Positions 43,284 through 53,082 of a DNA stretch of 55,131 bases are shown in pieces. The stretch lies in contig NZ_JAMOQU010000129.1 in NCBI RefSeq assembly GCF_027063845.1, positions 1 through 55,131 on the forward strand. The letters run 5' to 3'. Within the stretch, counting starts at the first letter, position 1; each line of letters begins with the position of its first letter. The stretch comes from Thermococcus sp. GTDB lineage: Archaea > Methanobacteriota_B > Thermococci > Thermococcales > Thermococcaceae. Made by a program: the position numbers and the translations under genes. The notes under the pieces were generated by a model. It saw only the letters and a program-made list of their open reading frames with translations, had not been told where the DNA came from and did no database searches.

Positions 43284-45482
43284 ATGGGAAGAAGGGAAGA
43301 GATGATTGCGAAGATTAAGGAGCTCATGACCCAGCCTGAGAGAATCAGGAACATGGGTATCGCCGCTCACATTGACCACGGTAAGACTACTTTGAGCGAT
43401 AACCTGCTCGCCGGAGCGGGAATGATTAGCGAGGAGCTTGCTGGAAAGCAACTCGTCCTTGACTTCGACGAGCAGGAGCAGGCGAGAGGTATCACCATCA
43501 ACGCGGCCAACGTTTCGATGGTTCACAACTACGAGGGCCAGGACTACCTCATCAACCTCATTGACACCCCGGGTCACGTTGACTTCGGTGGTGATGTTAC
43601 CAGGGCCATGCGTGCCATCGACGGTGCGATTATAGTTGTCGACGCCGTCGAGGGTGTCATGCCCCAGACCGAGACCGTCCTCAGACAGGCCCTTCGCGAG
43701 TACGTCAAGCCCGTTCTCTTCATCAACAAGGTTGACCGTCTCATCAAGGAGCTCAAACTCGGCCCGAACGAGATACTCAACCGCTTCGCCAAGATAATCA
43801 CCGACGTGAACAGGCTCATCAAGCGCTACGCCCCCGAGGAGTTCAAGAACGAGTGGCTCGTCAAGGTGGAAGACGGTAGCGTTGCCTTCGGTTCAGCCTA
43901 CTACAACTGGGCCCTCAGCGTCCCGTACATGAAGAAGACCGGAGTTACCTTCAAGGACATCGTCGAGCTCACCAACGCCGGTGACCTCAAGACCCTCAGG
44001 CAGAAGGCCCCGCTCCACGTCGTCGTCCTCGACATGGTCGTCAGGCATCTCCCGAACCCGCTTGAGGCCCAGAAGTACAGGATTCCGCACCTCTGGCAGG
44101 GCGACATAAACAGCGACGTTGGTCAGGCCATGCTCAAGTGCGACCCGAAGGGCAAGATGGTCATGGTCGTTACGAAGATAATCATCGACAAGCACGCCGG
44201 TGAGGTTGCTACCGGCCGTGTCTGGAGCGGTACAGTCAAGAGCGGTAAGGAGGTCTACCTCATCAACAGCAAGAGGAAGGCCAGAATCCAGCAGGTCGGT
44301 ATCTACATGGGTCCCGAGAGGATTAACATGGAGGCCGTTCCGGCTGGAAACATCGTCGCCGTCACCGGTCTGAGGGACGCCATGGCAGGTGAGACCGTCG
44401 CCGAGGAGCCGATTGAGCCGTTCGAGGCCCTCCACTACGTCAGCGAGCCGGTCGTTACCGTTGCCATCGAGGCCAAGAACGTCAAGGACCTCCCGAGGCT
44501 CATTGAGGCCCTCCGCCAGCTTGCCAAGGAGGACCCGACGCTCCACGTTAAGATTGACGAGGAGACCGGCCAGCACCTCCTCAGCGGTATGGGTGAGCTC
44601 CACCTCGAGGTCAAGCTCGTCAAGCTCAAGGAAGACTGGAAGATTGACGTCGACGTTTCCCCTCCGATAGTCGTCTACCGTGAGAGCGTCACCAAGAAGA
44701 GCCCAATCGTCGAAGGAAAGTCCCCGAACAAGCACAACAGGTTCTACATCACCGTCGAGCCGATGCCCGACGAGATTTACGAGGCCATCAAAGAAGGCAT
44801 CATCCCCGAGGGCAGGCCGAAGGACCCGAAGGCGGTCGCCAAGAAGCTCGCCGAGCTCGGCATGGACTACGAGATGGCCAAGGGCATCGTTGACGTCTAC
44901 AACGGCAACATGTTCTTCGACAACACCAAGGGTATCCAGTACCTCAACGAGGTCATGGACCTCCTCGTTGACGGATTCCACATGGCGATGGACGAAGGAC
45001 CGCTCGCCAAGGAGCCGGTCATGAAGGTCATCGTCAGGCTCCACGATGCCAAGATACACGAGGACAACGTCCACCGCGGTCCGGCTCAGATTTACCCGGC
45101 CATCAGGACTGCCATCCACTGCGCCATGATGAAGGCCGGTCCGGTTCTCTACGAGCCGTACCAGAAGGTCATCATCAACGTTCCCTACGAGTACATGGGT
45201 GCCGTCAGCAGGGAAATCAACCAGAGGCGCGGTCAGCTCATCGACATGAGGCAGGAAGGCGAGGTCATGATTATCATCGCAGAGGCCCCGGTCGCCGAGA
45301 TGTTCGGATTCGCTGGAGCCATCCGTGGAGCCACCAGCGGAAGGGCCCTCTGGAGCACCGAGCACGCGGGCTTCAAGCGCGTCCCGAACGAGCTGGCAGT
45401 CAACATTATCAGGCAGATACGCCAGAGGAAGGGCCTCGACCCGAACCCGCCGACCGAGAAGGACGTCTGCCCGCAGCAGTGA
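43284..45482 (+). CDS. fusA: Translation elongation factor aEF-2
   Basis: A 732-residue GTPase that drives ribosomal translocation. G1 is AHIDHGKTT at residues 28-36, G2 includes RGITI, G3 is [10 protein letters not shown], and G4 is INKVDR. The C-terminal domains hold [20 protein letters not shown], where the His of the HRGP segment is the diphthamide target, by homology. The ending VCPQQ is unremarkable. Codons are strongly biased to C-ending forms as for highly expressed genes. Downstream come a kink-turn RNA element and EF-1alpha. Confidence 0.97.
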   Translation: MGRREEMIAKIKELMTQPERIRNMGIAAHIDHGKTTLSDNLLAGAGMISEELAGKQLVLDFDEQEQARGITINAANVSMVHNYEGQDYLINLIDTPGHVDFGGDVTRAMRAIDGAIIVVDAVEGVMPQTETVLRQALREYVKPVLFINKVDRLIKELKLGPNEILNRFAKIITDVNRLIKRYAPEEFKNEWLVKVEDGSVAFGSAYYNWALSVPYMKKTGVTFKDIVELTNAGDLKTLRQKAPLHVVVLDMVVRHLPNPLEAQKYRIPHLWQGDINSDVGQAMLKCDPKGKMVMVVTKIIIDKHAGEVATGRVWSGTVKSGKEVYLINSKRKARIQQVGIYMGPERINMEAVPAGNIVAVTGLRDAMAGETVAEEPIEPFEALHYVSEPVVTVAIEAKNVKDLPRLIEALRQLAKEDPTLHVKIDEETGQHLLSGMGELHLEVKLVKLKEDWKIDVDVSPPIVVYRESVTKKSPIVEGKSPNKHNRFYITVEPMPDEIYEAIKEGIIPEGRPKDPKAVAKKLAELGMDYEMAKGIVDVYNGNMFFDNTKGIQYLNEVMDLLVDGFHMAMDEGPLAKEPVMKVIVRLHDAKIHEDNVHRGPAQIYPAIRTAIHCAMMKAGPVLYEPYQKVIINVPYEYMGAVSREINQRRGQLIDMRQEGEVMIIIAEAPVAEMFGFAGAIRGATSGRALWSTEHAGFKRVPNELAVNIIRQIRQRKGLDPNPPTEKDVCPQQ

Positions 45483-45627
45483 AGCCGTCCCTGGCTTCTC
45501 GTTTCTTCACCTTTCTTGAATTTTGACTTTCGGTTCACATTTCAGTCCGTTCTTTAGTCCAATCCCTTCGCTTCGAGAATAGAAGGCCTGATTTTGACAG
45601 ATACGCGTTTAAGGGCGATTAGTTAAC

Positions 45628-45635
45628 TTTTTAAA
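45628..45635 (+). promoter_or_regulatory. TATA box for the kink-turn RNA
   Basis: AACTTTTTAAACTTGC lies 25-30 bp before the first paired base of the kink-turn structure (45658), as expected if a transcript starts there. It is about 90 bp upstream of the separate TATA box for EF-1alpha. Confidence 0.45.
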
Positions 45636-45654
45636 CTTGCCCCGCAAGTTAGGG

Positions 45655-45716
45655 TCGGAACTCATGAGGTCCCCCCGTAAACGGCGGGTTCCCCGCCTGA
45701 GGGGACCGAGGTTCGA
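45655..45716 (+). ncRNA. Kink-turn structured RNA element upstream of EF-1alpha
   Basis: A textbook kink-turn can be drawn. The C-stem is GAACT (45658-45662) with GGTTC (45710-45714), and the bulge is CAT. Tandem G-A pairs come from GA 45666-45667 and GA 45708-45709. The NC-stem is GGTCCCC (45668-45674) with GGGGACC (45701-45707). Inside, GGCGGG-TTC-CCCGCC forms a strong hairpin (45683-45697). L7Ae should bind this motif. It is neither a C/D nor an H/ACA RNA: boxes and ACA are missing. It could be a free small RNA or, if transcription reads on from the upstream TATA, part of the EF-1alpha leader. Its end is not defined. Confidence 0.5.
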
Positions 45717-45720
45717 AAGA

Positions 45721-45728
45721 TTTAAAAA
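45721..45728 (+). promoter_or_regulatory. TATA box and ribosome site of EF-1alpha
   Basis: GATTTAAAAAGCC follows a purine-rich GAAA BRE-like stretch and lies about 48 bp before ATG 45776. GGAGGTG at 45762-45768 is a strong ribosome site. The upper edge of this promoter touches the kink-turn element. Confidence 0.6.
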
Positions 45729-45775
45729 GCCATCCTACTCAGCCCGAGTAGACCAAAATATGGAGGTGTTTGAAA

Positions 45776-47062
45776 ATGGCTAAGGAGAAGCCGCACGTTA
45801 ACATCGTCTTTATAGGCCACGTCGACCACGGAAAGAGCACCACCATCGGAAGACTGCTCTTCGACACCGCGAACATTCCGGAGAACATCATCAAGAAGTT
45901 CGAGGAGATGGGTGAGAAGGGTAAGTCCTTCAAGTTCGCTTGGGTCATGGACAGGCTCAAGGAGGAGCGCGAGCGCGGTATTACCATTGATGTTGCCCAC
46001 ACCAAGTTCGAGACCCCGCACAGGTACATCACCATCATCGACGCTCCGGGCCACAGGGACTTCGTTAAGAACATGATTACCGGTGCCAGCCAGGCTGACG
46101 CCGCCGTTCTCGTCGTCGCCGCCACCGACGGTGTCATGCCACAGACCAAGGAGCACGCCTTCCTTGCCAGGACCCTCGGTATCAACCACATCATAGTCGC
46201 CATCAACAAGATGGACATGGTCAACTACGACCAGAAGGCCTTTGAGAAGGTCAAGGCTCAGGTTGAGAAGCTCCTCAAGATGCTCGGCTACAAGGACTTC
46301 CCGGTCATCCCGATTAGCGCTTGGGAGGGCGACAACGTCGTTAAGAGGAGCGACAAGATGCCCTGGTACAAGGGTCCGACCCTCATCGAGGCCCTCGACC
46401 AGATACCCGAGCCGCCGAAGCCGACCGACAAGCCGCTCCGCATCCCGATTCAGGACGTCTACTCCATCAAGGGTGTCGGTACCGTTCCGGTCGGCCGTGT
46501 CGAGACCGGTATCCTCCGCGTCGGCGACGTCGTCATCTTCGAGCCGGCCAGCACTATCTTCCACAAGCCCATCCAGGGTGAGGTTAAATCCATCGAGATG
46601 CACCACGAGCCTCTCCAGGAGGCTTACCCGGGTGACAACATCGGATTCAACGTCCGTGGCGTTGGTAAGAACGACATAAAGCGCGGTGACGTTGCTGGAC
46701 ACACCAACAACCCGCCGACCGTCGTCAGGCCGAAGGACACCTTCAAGGCCCAGATAATCGTCCTCAACCACCCGACCGCCATCACCGTCGGATACACCCC
46801 GGTGCTTCACGCCCACACCACCCAGGTCGCCGTCAGGTTCGAGCAGCTCCTCGCTAAGCTTGACCCGAGGACCGGTAACGTCCTCGAGGAGAACCCGCAG
46901 TTCATCAAGACCGGTGACTCCGCCATCGTCATCCTTAGGCCGACCAAGGCCATGGTCATCGAGCCAGTCAAGGAGATTCCACAGCTCGGTAGGTTCGCCA
47001 TCCGTGACATGGGCCAGACCGTCGCCGCTGGTATGGTTATCTCCATCCAGAAGGCCGAGTGA
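45776..47062 (+). CDS. tuf: Translation elongation factor aEF-1alpha
   Basis: A 428-residue GTPase that brings aminoacyl-tRNA to the ribosome. The start is ATG 45776 ([23 protein letters not shown]1 at 14-22) after GGAGGTG; an ATG two codons upstream is less well spaced. G3 is [13 protein letters not shown]4 is AINKMDMV, and G5 is ISAWEGD. Domains 2 and 3 follow with the usual [12 protein letters not shown] and [17 protein letters not shown]10 follows by 50 bp, the common archaeal order EF-1alpha - S10. Confidence 0.97.
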   Translation: MAKEKPHVNIVFIGHVDHGKSTTIGRLLFDTANIPENIIKKFEEMGEKGKSFKFAWVMDRLKEERERGITIDVAHTKFETPHRYITIIDAPGHRDFVKNMITGASQADAAVLVVAATDGVMPQTKEHAFLARTLGINHIIVAINKMDMVNYDQKAFEKVKAQVEKLLKMLGYKDFPVIPISAWEGDNVVKRSDKMPWYKGPTLIEALDQIPEPPKPTDKPLRIPIQDVYSIKGVGTVPVGRVETGILRVGDVVIFEPASTIFHKPIQGEVKSIEMHHEPLQEAYPGDNIGFNVRGVGKNDIKRGDVAGHTNNPPTVVRPKDTFKAQIIVLNHPTAITVGYTPVLHAHTTQVAVRFEQLLAKLDPRTGNVLEENPQFIKTGDSAIVILRPTKAMVIEPVKEIPQLGRFAIRDMGQTVAAGMVISIQKAE

Positions 47063-47112
47063 AGGCCTTCTCTGATCTTTCCTTTACTTCCTAAACTTTA
47101 GGAGGGACGGAA

Positions 47113-47421
47113 ATGCAGAAGGCGAGGATTAAGCTTGCGAGCACCAACATTAAGGCCCTCAACGAAGTCACCGACCAGATTAAGCAGATTGCAGAGAGAA
47201 CCGGCGTTAGGATGAGCGGACCCATCCCGCTCCCGACCAAGAGGATAAGGATCACCACCAGGAAGAGCCCGGACGGAGAGGGCACCGCCACCTTTGACAG
47301 GTTCGAGCTCCGCGTTCACAAGAGGCTCGTTGACATTGAGGCCGACGAAAGGGCCATGCGCCAGATTATGCGCATCCGCGTCCCTGAGGACGTCACCATC
47401 GAGATCGAACTCATCTCCTGA
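47113..47421 (+). CDS. rpsJ: Small-subunit ribosomal protein S10 (uS10)
   Basis: A 102-residue protein with the uS10 signature: [55 protein letters not shown], then [40 protein letters not shown]. It sits in the head of the 30S subunit. AGGAGGG at 47099-47105 is a strong ribosome site. It shares a transcript with EF-1alpha, and tRNA-Ser begins 12 bp after its stop, so the tRNA may be processed from the same message or have its promoter within S10. Confidence 0.96.
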   Translation: MQKARIKLASTNIKALNEVTDQIKQIAERTGVRMSGPIPLPTKRIRITTRKSPDGEGTATFDRFELRVHKRLVDIEADERAMRQIMRIRVPEDVTIEIELIS

Positions 47422-47433
47422 TTTCCTTTATGC

Positions 47434-47517
47434 GCCGGGGTAGCCTAGCCTGGGAAGGCGCGGGCCTGGAGAGTCCGTGGGCGTTAGCCCGCCAGGGTTC
47501 AAATCCCTGCCCCGGCG
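47434..47517 (+). tRNA. tRNA-Ser(GGA)
   Basis: The acceptor stem GCCGGGG/CCCCGGC closes a class II tRNA with anticodon loop CTGGAGA (anticodon GGA, Ser), a variable arm around TGGGCGTTAGCCCG, and T-arm CAGGG-TTCAAAT-CCCTG. Discriminator G 47517 is followed by an encoded CCA (47518-47520). Good folding throughout. Confidence 0.95.
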
Positions 47518-47683
47518 CCAAACTCCTTTTGTCATCTCTTCTCATTGGGGCTGTTCTAGTGTGATGATTTACTGAGCAAATACCAAACACAGAAAAGCAC
47601 GTTCTCGGATTCAACCTTCTAAAAAAATTCCTCAGAAGGTTTAACCTGCAGGGAAGATAAAAGAACAGAGACCAAGTGAGGAC

Positions 47684-48892
47684 TCAGTAGCGCCTTCTCC
47701 TCTGTCTTGGTCTGTTCCTACCCCACCTGTGCCTGTACTCGTTCTCAAGCTCGTCGCGCCGAACCATTTCCCTGTACTCCTTCGGGAGTTCCTCGCTCAG
47801 CTCCGACTTCCTGACGTCAACTCCCGCCTGCCTCGCTATGTACCTGAGTCTCCTGAGCTCACCGGGCGCGATGAAGGTTATGGCCTTCCCCTTCTTCCCC
47901 ATTCTACCTGTTCTGCCAATTCTGTGGATGTACTGCTCTGCGTTCATGGGGATTGAGTAGTTGACAACGTGACTTATCTCCGGAACGTCAAGGCCCCTCG
48001 CGGCAACGTCCGTCGCCACAAGAATCTCGGTCTTCCCGTGCTTGAACCTTCCGAAGGTTCTCTCCCTTGAGGGCTGGCTCATGTCCCCGTTGAGGGCCTC
48101 GGCCCTAAACCCGTCCTTCCTGAGCCTCTCCGCCAGCTCCCGTGTTTCCACCTTCGTCTGGCAGAAAATTATGCCGTAGAAGTCCCCACTCAGGATTTTC
48201 TTGAGGATTCCATAGCGCCTTGCTGGGACGGCCTCTATAAACTCCTGCTCAACCTCGCCTGGAACCAGCTCGTCCCTGCTCACGATGACAACTTCGGGGT
48301 TCTTCATGTACTTCTTGGCGAGCAACAGAACGTCCATTGGCATCGTCGCCGAGAACATCATCACGCGCTTTTCCTCAGGAGTTGCCCTAAAGATGGCCTC
48401 GATGTCCTCCTGAAAGCCCATGTCAAGCATTCTGTCGGCCTCGTCGAGGACGAAGAAGCGGAGCGAGTCGAGCCTGAGCGTCCCACGCCTTATGTGGTCG
48501 AGCACCCTGCCGGGCGTCCCAACGACGATTTGAGCCCTCTCAAGGGCCCTTATCTGGGGCCCTATAGGCTGACCTCCGTAGATTGCGTAGATGTCTATCT
48601 TCCGCTTTCCGCGTAGCGAGCGGAGCTCCTCACTCACCTGTATTGCCAGCTCCCTCGTTGGCGTTAGAATGAGTGCTTGGACTTCCTTTCTGCTCTCCTC
48701 CACAAGGTCGAGGATTGGAAGACCAAAGGCCACGGTTTTACCGCTTCCGGTCTTTGACTGGCCAACGACGTCGCTCTTTCCGTCGAGAATGAGCGGTATA
48801 ACTTCCCTCTGAACGTCTGTGGGTTCCGAGAAACCCTTTCTCTCAACGGCCTCAACGGAGGCCTTCGATAAGCCAAGCTCCTTAAAACTCAT
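47684..48892 (-). CDS. DEAD-box RNA helicase
   Basis: A 402-residue SF2 helicase with every core motif. Q motif region: MSFKELGLSKASVEAVERKGFSEPTDVQREVIP; I: QSKTGSGKT; Ia: PTRELAIQ; II: VLDEADRMLDMG; III: FSATMP; IV: GIIFCQTKVE; V: VATDVAARGLDVPE; VI: YIHRIGRTGRMGKKG. A short basic C-terminal tail (RHRWGRNRPRQRRRRY) probably binds RNA. In hyperthermophiles such helicases aid rRNA folding or RNA decay. Monocistronic, it converges on tRNA-Ser with a 160-bp gap. Confidence 0.93.
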   Translation of the reverse strand: MSFKELGLSKASVEAVERKGFSEPTDVQREVIPLILDGKSDVVGQSKTGSGKTVAFGLPILDLVEESRKEVQALILTPTRELAIQVSEELRSLRGKRKIDIYAIYGGQPIGPQIRALERAQIVVGTPGRVLDHIRRGTLRLDSLRFFVLDEADRMLDMGFQEDIEAIFRATPEEKRVMMFSATMPMDVLLLAKKYMKNPEVVIVSRDELVPGEVEQEFIEAVPARRYGILKKILSGDFYGIIFCQTKVETRELAERLRKDGFRAEALNGDMSQPSRERTFGRFKHGKTEILVATDVAARGLDVPEISHVVNYSIPMNAEQYIHRIGRTGRMGKKGKAITFIAPGELRRLRYIARQAGVDVRKSELSEELPKEYREMVRRDELENEYRHRWGRNRPRQRRRRY

Positions 48893-48966
48893 TTTTCAAG
48901 TCTCCTTAATGTTGAAGTCTCAAACACGCTCCTTCTCAGAACGCGCCGAGGAGAAACGCGTTTTGG

Positions 48967-49041
48967 CGGGCCGGGGGGGATTCGAACCCCCGACCTGCGG
49001 ATTAAGAGTCCGCCGCTCTAACCAGGCTAAGCTACCGGCCC
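48967..49041 (-). tRNA. tRNA-Lys(CTT)
   Basis: On the minus strand GGGCCGG/CCGGCCC pairs as the acceptor stem. The anticodon arm GCGGA-CTCTTAA-TCCGC gives anticodon CTT (Lys), and the T-arm is CGGGG-TTCGAAT-CCCCC-like. Discriminator G is followed by an encoded CCA at 48966-48964. It is about 70 bp upstream of the helicase gene and 90 bp before the divergent DUF835 gene. Confidence 0.95.
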
Positions 49042-49131
49042 ACGACCCGAAACCATAGAGGGGAAGTGTATTTATAAATTTTTCGGTCCTGTCTGTTCGC
49101 AACTGTTATTAGGTTCGGGGGCCAAAGTATT

Positions 49132-49902
49132 ATGGGGGCACTGGAATTGGCCGGAGAATTTCAGACTATAAAACTTCTCGCCGAGATTGTTGCCTTCGCT
49201 ACCCTTACATCTGCCATTGTGTTAGCGTACTCGCTCCGTGATATTCTAGCGGGCTACGTCAATAGGAGAACCTTGAAGGAAGTTTTTCTGGGAATATTTA
49301 TCTTCTGGCTCGGCTATCTTGAGAACGTTTTTAATGACCTATACAAGACGGAGCTCACAAAGGTTCTTGATGATATCTTGGTTGCCGTTGGCATGACAAT
49401 AATTGTCGTGACGGCGTTTCAAATGAGAAAGCAAATCAGGGCAGTGAAACCAAAGGTTGTGACCAAAGGACCGAGCTTTTTAAAACCTGGGGCATACATA
49501 ACCGGGCTTGTGGCGCCTTCTATGATACTTCCCCTTCTTCAGGGAAGACAGCTACTAGCAATCACGAGACATCCAAAACCGTACGAGGAGCATGGTATTC
49601 CCTATATCTGGGTTAGCAACGTTCCGGCTGAAAATGCCGTAAGACCCACGGAACTTGCCCCTCTTCTTCACAAAGTGCTCTCAAGTGCCGAGGGGAATAC
49701 TTTCATAATCGTGGACGGACTTGAGTACTTAATCCTGAACAACGGTTTTGAGCCCGTTATGAAGTTCCTCATGAACCTAAAGGACAACCTTCTCATGAGG
49801 AACGCGGGGATGGTGGTGATAGTTGACCCAAAGACCCTCGATGACCGGCAGATTAACCTGCTGATGAGGGAGTTCGAGAGGTTGCCCCTCCAGAAACCGT
49901 AA
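49132..49902 (+). CDS. DUF835 protein with N-terminal membrane helices
   Basis: A 256-residue protein. Three membrane segments lie at the N-terminus (LLAEIVAFATLTSAIVLAYSL, VFLGIFIFWLGYLENVF and ILVAVGMTIIVVTAFQM), then the cytoplasmic DUF835 domain (ITGLVAPSMILPLLQGRQLLAITRHPKPYEEHGIPYIWVS to VVIVDPKTLDDRQINLLMREFE). DUF835 is a common Thermococcales family, thought to resemble a MEDS/RecA-like fold without its ATP site; its function is unknown. Sensing or signalling at the membrane is inference. The stop lies 37 bp before tRNA-Leu. Confidence 0.8.
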   Translation: MGALELAGEFQTIKLLAEIVAFATLTSAIVLAYSLRDILAGYVNRRTLKEVFLGIFIFWLGYLENVFNDLYKTELTKVLDDILVAVGMTIIVVTAFQMRKQIRAVKPKVVTKGPSFLKPGAYITGLVAPSMILPLLQGRQLLAITRHPKPYEEHGIPYIWVSNVPAENAVRPTELAPLLHKVLSSAEGNTFIIVDGLEYLILNNGFEPVMKFLMNLKDNLLMRNAGMVVIVDPKTLDDRQINLLMREFERLPLQKP

Positions 49903-49904
49903 AA

Positions 49905-49912
49905 TTTATAAA
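49905..49912 (+). promoter_or_regulatory. TATA box of tRNA-Leu(GAG)
   Basis: AAAATTTATAAAGGCC immediately follows the DUF835 stop and is about 28-35 bp before the first base of tRNA-Leu, so the tRNA has its own promoter. Confidence 0.6.
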
Positions 49913-49939
49913 GGCCCCAACGCCCTTATATCTGGCAAC

Positions 49940-50024
49940 GCGGGGGTTGCCGAGCCTGGTCAAAGGCGCGGGATTGAGGGTCCCGTCCCGTAGGGGTTCC
50001 GGGGTTCAAATCCCCGCCCCCGCA
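49940..50024 (+). tRNA. tRNA-Leu(GAG)
   Basis: The acceptor GCGGGGG/CCCCCGC, the anticodon arm CGGGA-TTGAGGG-TCCCG (anticodon GAG, Leu), a long variable arm and T-arm CGGGG-TTCAAAT-CCCCG all fold well. Discriminator A 50024 and encoded CCA 50025-50027 follow. A copy of the 42-bp repeat starts two bases after CCA. Confidence 0.96.
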
Positions 50025-50029
50025 CCATT

Positions 50030-50071
50030 ACAAACTTCGCCTGCGCGAAGTTTGACCAAGGTTTGTGATTC
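50030..50071 (+). repeat. 42-bp repeat directly 3' of tRNA-Leu
   Basis: It reads ACAAACTTCGCCTGCGCG...GTTTGTGATTC, the same orientation relative to its upstream RNA gene as the copy at 17665-17706 and matching it at 38 of 42 bases. Inverted ends ACAAAC/GTTTGT and the inner palindrome AAACTTCGC/GCGAAGTTT could form a terminator- or processing-type hairpin. Confidence 0.7.
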
Positions 50072-50397
50072 TTCTTCAAAAATGCTATTCTAAGAAGTTT
50101 GCACTCTCAAATTGCAGTGCTTTCAAGGAATTCTCTTCGAGGAACCCCTGGGAGGGGTTTCTCTAAGAGGCGCTCCTGCGGAGCGCGAGAAAAAAGCAAA
50201 CCCAAATTCAAACGTTTTTAAAATCAGAAAATTCCACAGCTCACGGGAGCTGTTGAAAGCGCAAACGCTTTTGAAGAAGCCCTTGTTAGAGGAATCACAA
50301 ACTTTGATGAAACTTTGCCGGGCAAAGTTTCCTTGGTCAAGCTTTTCCCCAAAAGCTTGCTTGTGAGTATTTCACTCCCTAAACTTCTCTTGCCTAG
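50072..50397. other. Hairpin-rich non-coding stretch
   Basis: No gene is seen here. Several small perfect inverted repeats crowd it: AACCCC-TGGG-AGGGGTT (about 50140-50158), GCGCTCC-TGC-GGAGCGC (50170-50186), CAGCTC-ACGG-GAGCTG (about 50236-50251), AGCG-CAAA-CGCT (about 50258-50269) and CAAGCTTTT-CCCC-AAAAGCTTG (about 50338-50359). A part-copy of the repeat family lies at 50292. This looks like an accumulation of small mobile or structural repeats next to a tRNA. Confidence 0.5.
50292..50333 (-). repeat. Third, partly diverged copy of the 42-bp repeat
   Basis: The plus-strand bases 50291-50317 (from GGAATCACAAAC to GAAACTTTG) are identical to 17664-17690. The other half (CCGGGCAAAGTTTCC) differs. 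Thus one half is conserved exactly, the other re-made, keeping the inner hairpin AAACTTTG-CCGG-CAAAGTTT. Confidence 0.65.
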
Positions 50398-50658
50398 TCC
50401 AAAAAGACGGGAATTCCAACGCGGGTCGGTGCGTGGAAGCCATTCTGGTTTTCAAAGAAGGACGAGAGCATTCAGCGCCCGATTCAGGCCAGCGTGGATT
50501 CCGGGAAGGTCATGGCGTCAGCCCTCTGGAACGCCGGAATCCCCTACGACATCAACGCTGACGTCTGGTTTTTCAACATTGAAAACCTTACGTGGTATCA
50601 GGACATCGGCGGGCTCCCGGTTCTGAAGGCCGTCCTTCACTCCTCGTCCTCAACGTAG
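50398..50658 (+). pseudogene. 3' remnant of an unknown protein gene
   Basis: A frame from just after a stop at 50395-50397 to TAG at 50656-50658 reads with good amino-acid usage: KPFWFSKKDESIQRPIQASV, then SGKVMASALWNAGIPYDI, NADVWFFNIENLTWYQDI and [10 protein letters not shown]. It has no proper start or ribosome site (first internal ATG 50511). The last residues (HSSSST) are antisense to the end of the convergent hef gene, so the original end is lost. This looks like the C-terminal part of a gene cut at both ends. I do not recognise the family. Confidence 0.5.
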
Positions 50659-53024
50659 GGGGCTGTTATGACCTTCCGTATCTCCCGCGCCTTCTTTGGT
50701 CCTATTCCCTCGACTTCCTTGAGTTCCTCCTCCGTTGCTGTGAAAACCCGTTCAACGTTGCCGAAGTGCCTCAAAAGCCTCTTGGCAAGGGTCGAGGAGA
50801 CGTTGGGAAGGCCCTCCACGATTAGGCGCTGTCTCTCAGCTAAGGTTAGGGCCTTCTTCTCGCTCCTAAGCCTTACCTCTTTCTTCCGCTCCTCCTGCTC
50901 GCGCTTGGCGAGGAGGTAGATGAAGCTCGCCGTTTCCTCCTTCCCCGAGGAAAAGAGTACTGGAACACCCCAGTCAACGGTTACAGAGGCTATGGCCCCC
51001 CTAATCGCGTTGGGGTGGACGTTCCTGATGCCGTAAAGCTCGCCCTCGATGATTATCACGGGCTTCTCGTAGGCCCTCTTGAGCCTCTCCACCTGGTCGA
51101 AGAGCCTGCCGTCTATGATTGACTGTATAAAGTCGTTGGCGCTCTTCCTCTCTATTCCCACCTCCTCGCTGACAACGTAATCGGCGACGTCCAGCGTTTT
51201 GACCTCAATCTCTGCCCCGAGCTCCTTCAGAATCTTCGGCACTCCGCTCCTCAGCTCGCGCGAGTCAACGTAAACCACTATCCCCTTCGGCTTCCTCACG
51301 AATATCGGCTTAACCGGGATTTTCCCGCTCTTGCTTTCCTCTTTTTTCTCATCTTGAATCCGCGGGGCTTTTGATTCGCCCTTTTTCTTCGATTCCTCAG
51401 CCTTCTCCTCGCTTCCGGCCTTCTTGCTCCTGCCAACCTTCAGGAACGCGTCAAGGGAGGTTATCTTGCCCTTTCCCACCTCAATCCTCTCCCGGCCTTT
51501 GGATTCTTTTTCAAACTTTGATTCAAGCTCCCTCGCGACTTTCCTTATCGCCTCGAACATGCCCTTCTCCTTCCTCCGGGAGCTCCAGTAGTAGGCCTCG
51601 TCGCGCGTTCCCTTGGCCATGAGAATTACCACCTTTCCAGGCCTGTGACGGCCAGTCCTTCCACGGCGCTGAATGCTCCTTATTGCCGAGGGCACAGGTT
51701 CGTAGAAGACGACCAAATCAACCTCGGGAACGTCCAAACCTTCCTCCCCGACGCTCGTGGCAACTAAAACGTTGAACTCACCGCGCGAGAACCTGTCTAG
51801 GACTTCTTTCTGCTCCCTCTGGCTCATTCCCCTGTCCGTCCCCCTGCTCGCCTGCCCTATGAAGCGCTCCGCCGAGATGCCCATCCCCCTGAGCTCCTCA
51901 ACTATCTTCCTTCCAGTGTCGCGGTAGTTTGTGAAAACGATTATCTTCGAGTCCGGCTTCTTCTCAAGCTGTTTTCGGATAAGCTCCTTCAGCTTCTCCA
52001 TCTTCGGGTGGTCGAGGCCAAGCTCCTTCGCCTGAACGAGGAGGTAGGTAACCTTCCTCATGCGTGGGTCTTCCATGAGTTCTCTACCAGACTTTGAGCG
52101 GTCCTCGCGAAGCTTCTTAAGGTAGCTCCTGAGCGCCGTTAGTCCCTGGGTCTCCAAAAGTTCAATTGCGTGGTGGAGCTTCATGGCCTTCGCTTGATGC
52201 TTCTTGAGGTAGCCGATGGAGTAGTCGCCCTTGGCCATCGCCTGGTTTATCTTTGAGCCCGCTTGAAGGACTTCCCTCTTCGAGATGTCCGGTGAGGAGG
52301 AACTCACAAGCCCGGCATCGGCGAGGGGCTTTAGGGAATCCTTGAGCATCTCGCGCAGGATTTTCCTGACATCCTTGTAGATTCCCGGAATCTCGACCTT
52401 AACCCAGTCGAAGGCTATCCTCTGGACGTAGGGCTTAACGTCCGGTGAGCTCTCGGTTCTGATTTCTATGCGCTCTATCCCGAGGTTCTCAACTATCTCG
52501 CGTATCTTCTCCTCGTCACTGCCCGGCGATGCCGTCAGGCCGAGGACGAGCGGGTGCTTTGCAGTTTTGAGGTACTCCCTCGCTATGAAGACGTAGGCGT
52601 AGTTGCCAACCGCCCTGTGGGCCTCATCAACGACGAGCAGAACGACATCCTCAAGCGAAATCCTGCCCGTTAGGATGTCGTTTTCAACGGTCTGGGGCGT
52701 CGCGGTAATGACAACGCTCTTCCTCCAGAGTTCAGCGCGCTTCTCCGGTGAAAGCTCGCCAGTGAGGACGTTAATCTTCTCGGGCGGAAGGTTGAAGAGT
52801 CGCCTGAAGCTCTCGGCGTGTTGCATCGCCAGAGGTTTGGTCGGAGCTAAGAAGAGGACTTTTCCCCCGTACTTCGAGAGCCTGTAGTCCGCTATGAGCA
52901 TCGCTATGAGCGTCTTTCCTAAACCCGTCGGCAGGACGACGAGGCAGTTCCGCTCCTTACAGCGGGCGTAGATGACCTCTTGGTAAACGCGGGGCTCGAT
53001 TATATCACGGCGGAGATAAGACAT
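50637..53024 (-). CDS. hef: Hef helicase/nuclease (FANCM/XPF-like)
   Basis: A 795-residue repair protein. The N-terminal SF2 helicase has Walker A PTGLGKT (32-38) and DEAH (133-136), with an internal helical thumb, motif V in [17 protein letters not shown] and motif [15 protein letters not shown] charged, Lys/Glu-rich linker (about 525-590) follows. The XPF-type nuclease has [10 protein letters not shown] (ERK 625-627, Asp 631). Tandem helix-hairpin-helix motifs ([19 protein letters not shown] and [12 protein letters not shown]) end it. It processes stalled or branched replication forks. The linker is where PCNA binds in studied relatives. Confidence 0.96.
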   Translation of the reverse strand: MSYLRRDIIEPRVYQEVIYARCKERNCLVVLPTGLGKTLIAMLIADYRLSKYGGKVLFLAPTKPLAMQHAESFRRLFNLPPEKINVLTGELSPEKRAELWRKSVVITATPQTVENDILTGRISLEDVVLLVVDEAHRAVGNYAYVFIAREYLKTAKHPLVLGLTASPGSDEEKIREIVENLGIERIEIRTESSPDVKPYVQRIAFDWVKVEIPGIYKDVRKILREMLKDSLKPLADAGLVSSSSPDISKREVLQAGSKINQAMAKGDYSIGYLKKHQAKAMKLHHAIELLETQGLTALRSYLKKLREDRSKSGRELMEDPRMRKVTYLLVQAKELGLDHPKMEKLKELIRKQLEKKPDSKIIVFTNYRDTGRKIVEELRGMGISAERFIGQASRGTDRGMSQREQKEVLDRFSRGEFNVLVATSVGEEGLDVPEVDLVVFYEPVPSAIRSIQRRGRTGRHRPGKVVILMAKGTRDEAYYWSSRRKEKGMFEAIRKVARELESKFEKESKGRERIEVGKGKITSLDAFLKVGRSKKAGSEEKAEESKKKGESKAPRIQDEKKEESKSGKIPVKPIFVRKPKGIVVYVDSRELRSGVPKILKELGAEIEVKTLDVADYVVSEEVGIERKSANDFIQSIIDGRLFDQVERLKRAYEKPVIIIEGELYGIRNVHPNAIRGAIASVTVDWGVPVLFSSGKEETASFIYLLAKREQEERKKEVRLRSEKKALTLAERQRLIVEGLPNVSSTLAKRLLRHFGNVERVFTATEEELKEVEGIGPKKAREIRKVITAPYVEDEE

Positions 53025-53082
53025 GTTGAGCCCTTCGGCGGGGAACCATAAAAGCTTTTTTGGATTTAATCGAGCCTATTGT

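Noticed and set aside
43893..45365. 490-codon frame antisense to EF-2 (and a similar long one antisense to EF-1alpha at 45722-46816)
   Set aside because: Highly biased C-ending codons in these abundant proteins leave the opposite strand open; composition is Val/Asp/Leu-rich with no motifs, so they are shadows.
47550..47570. GTGATGA followed by CTGA after tRNA-Ser, a possible C/D sRNA
   Set aside because: Only one box pair with 3 nt between the boxes, no second pair and no terminal stem.
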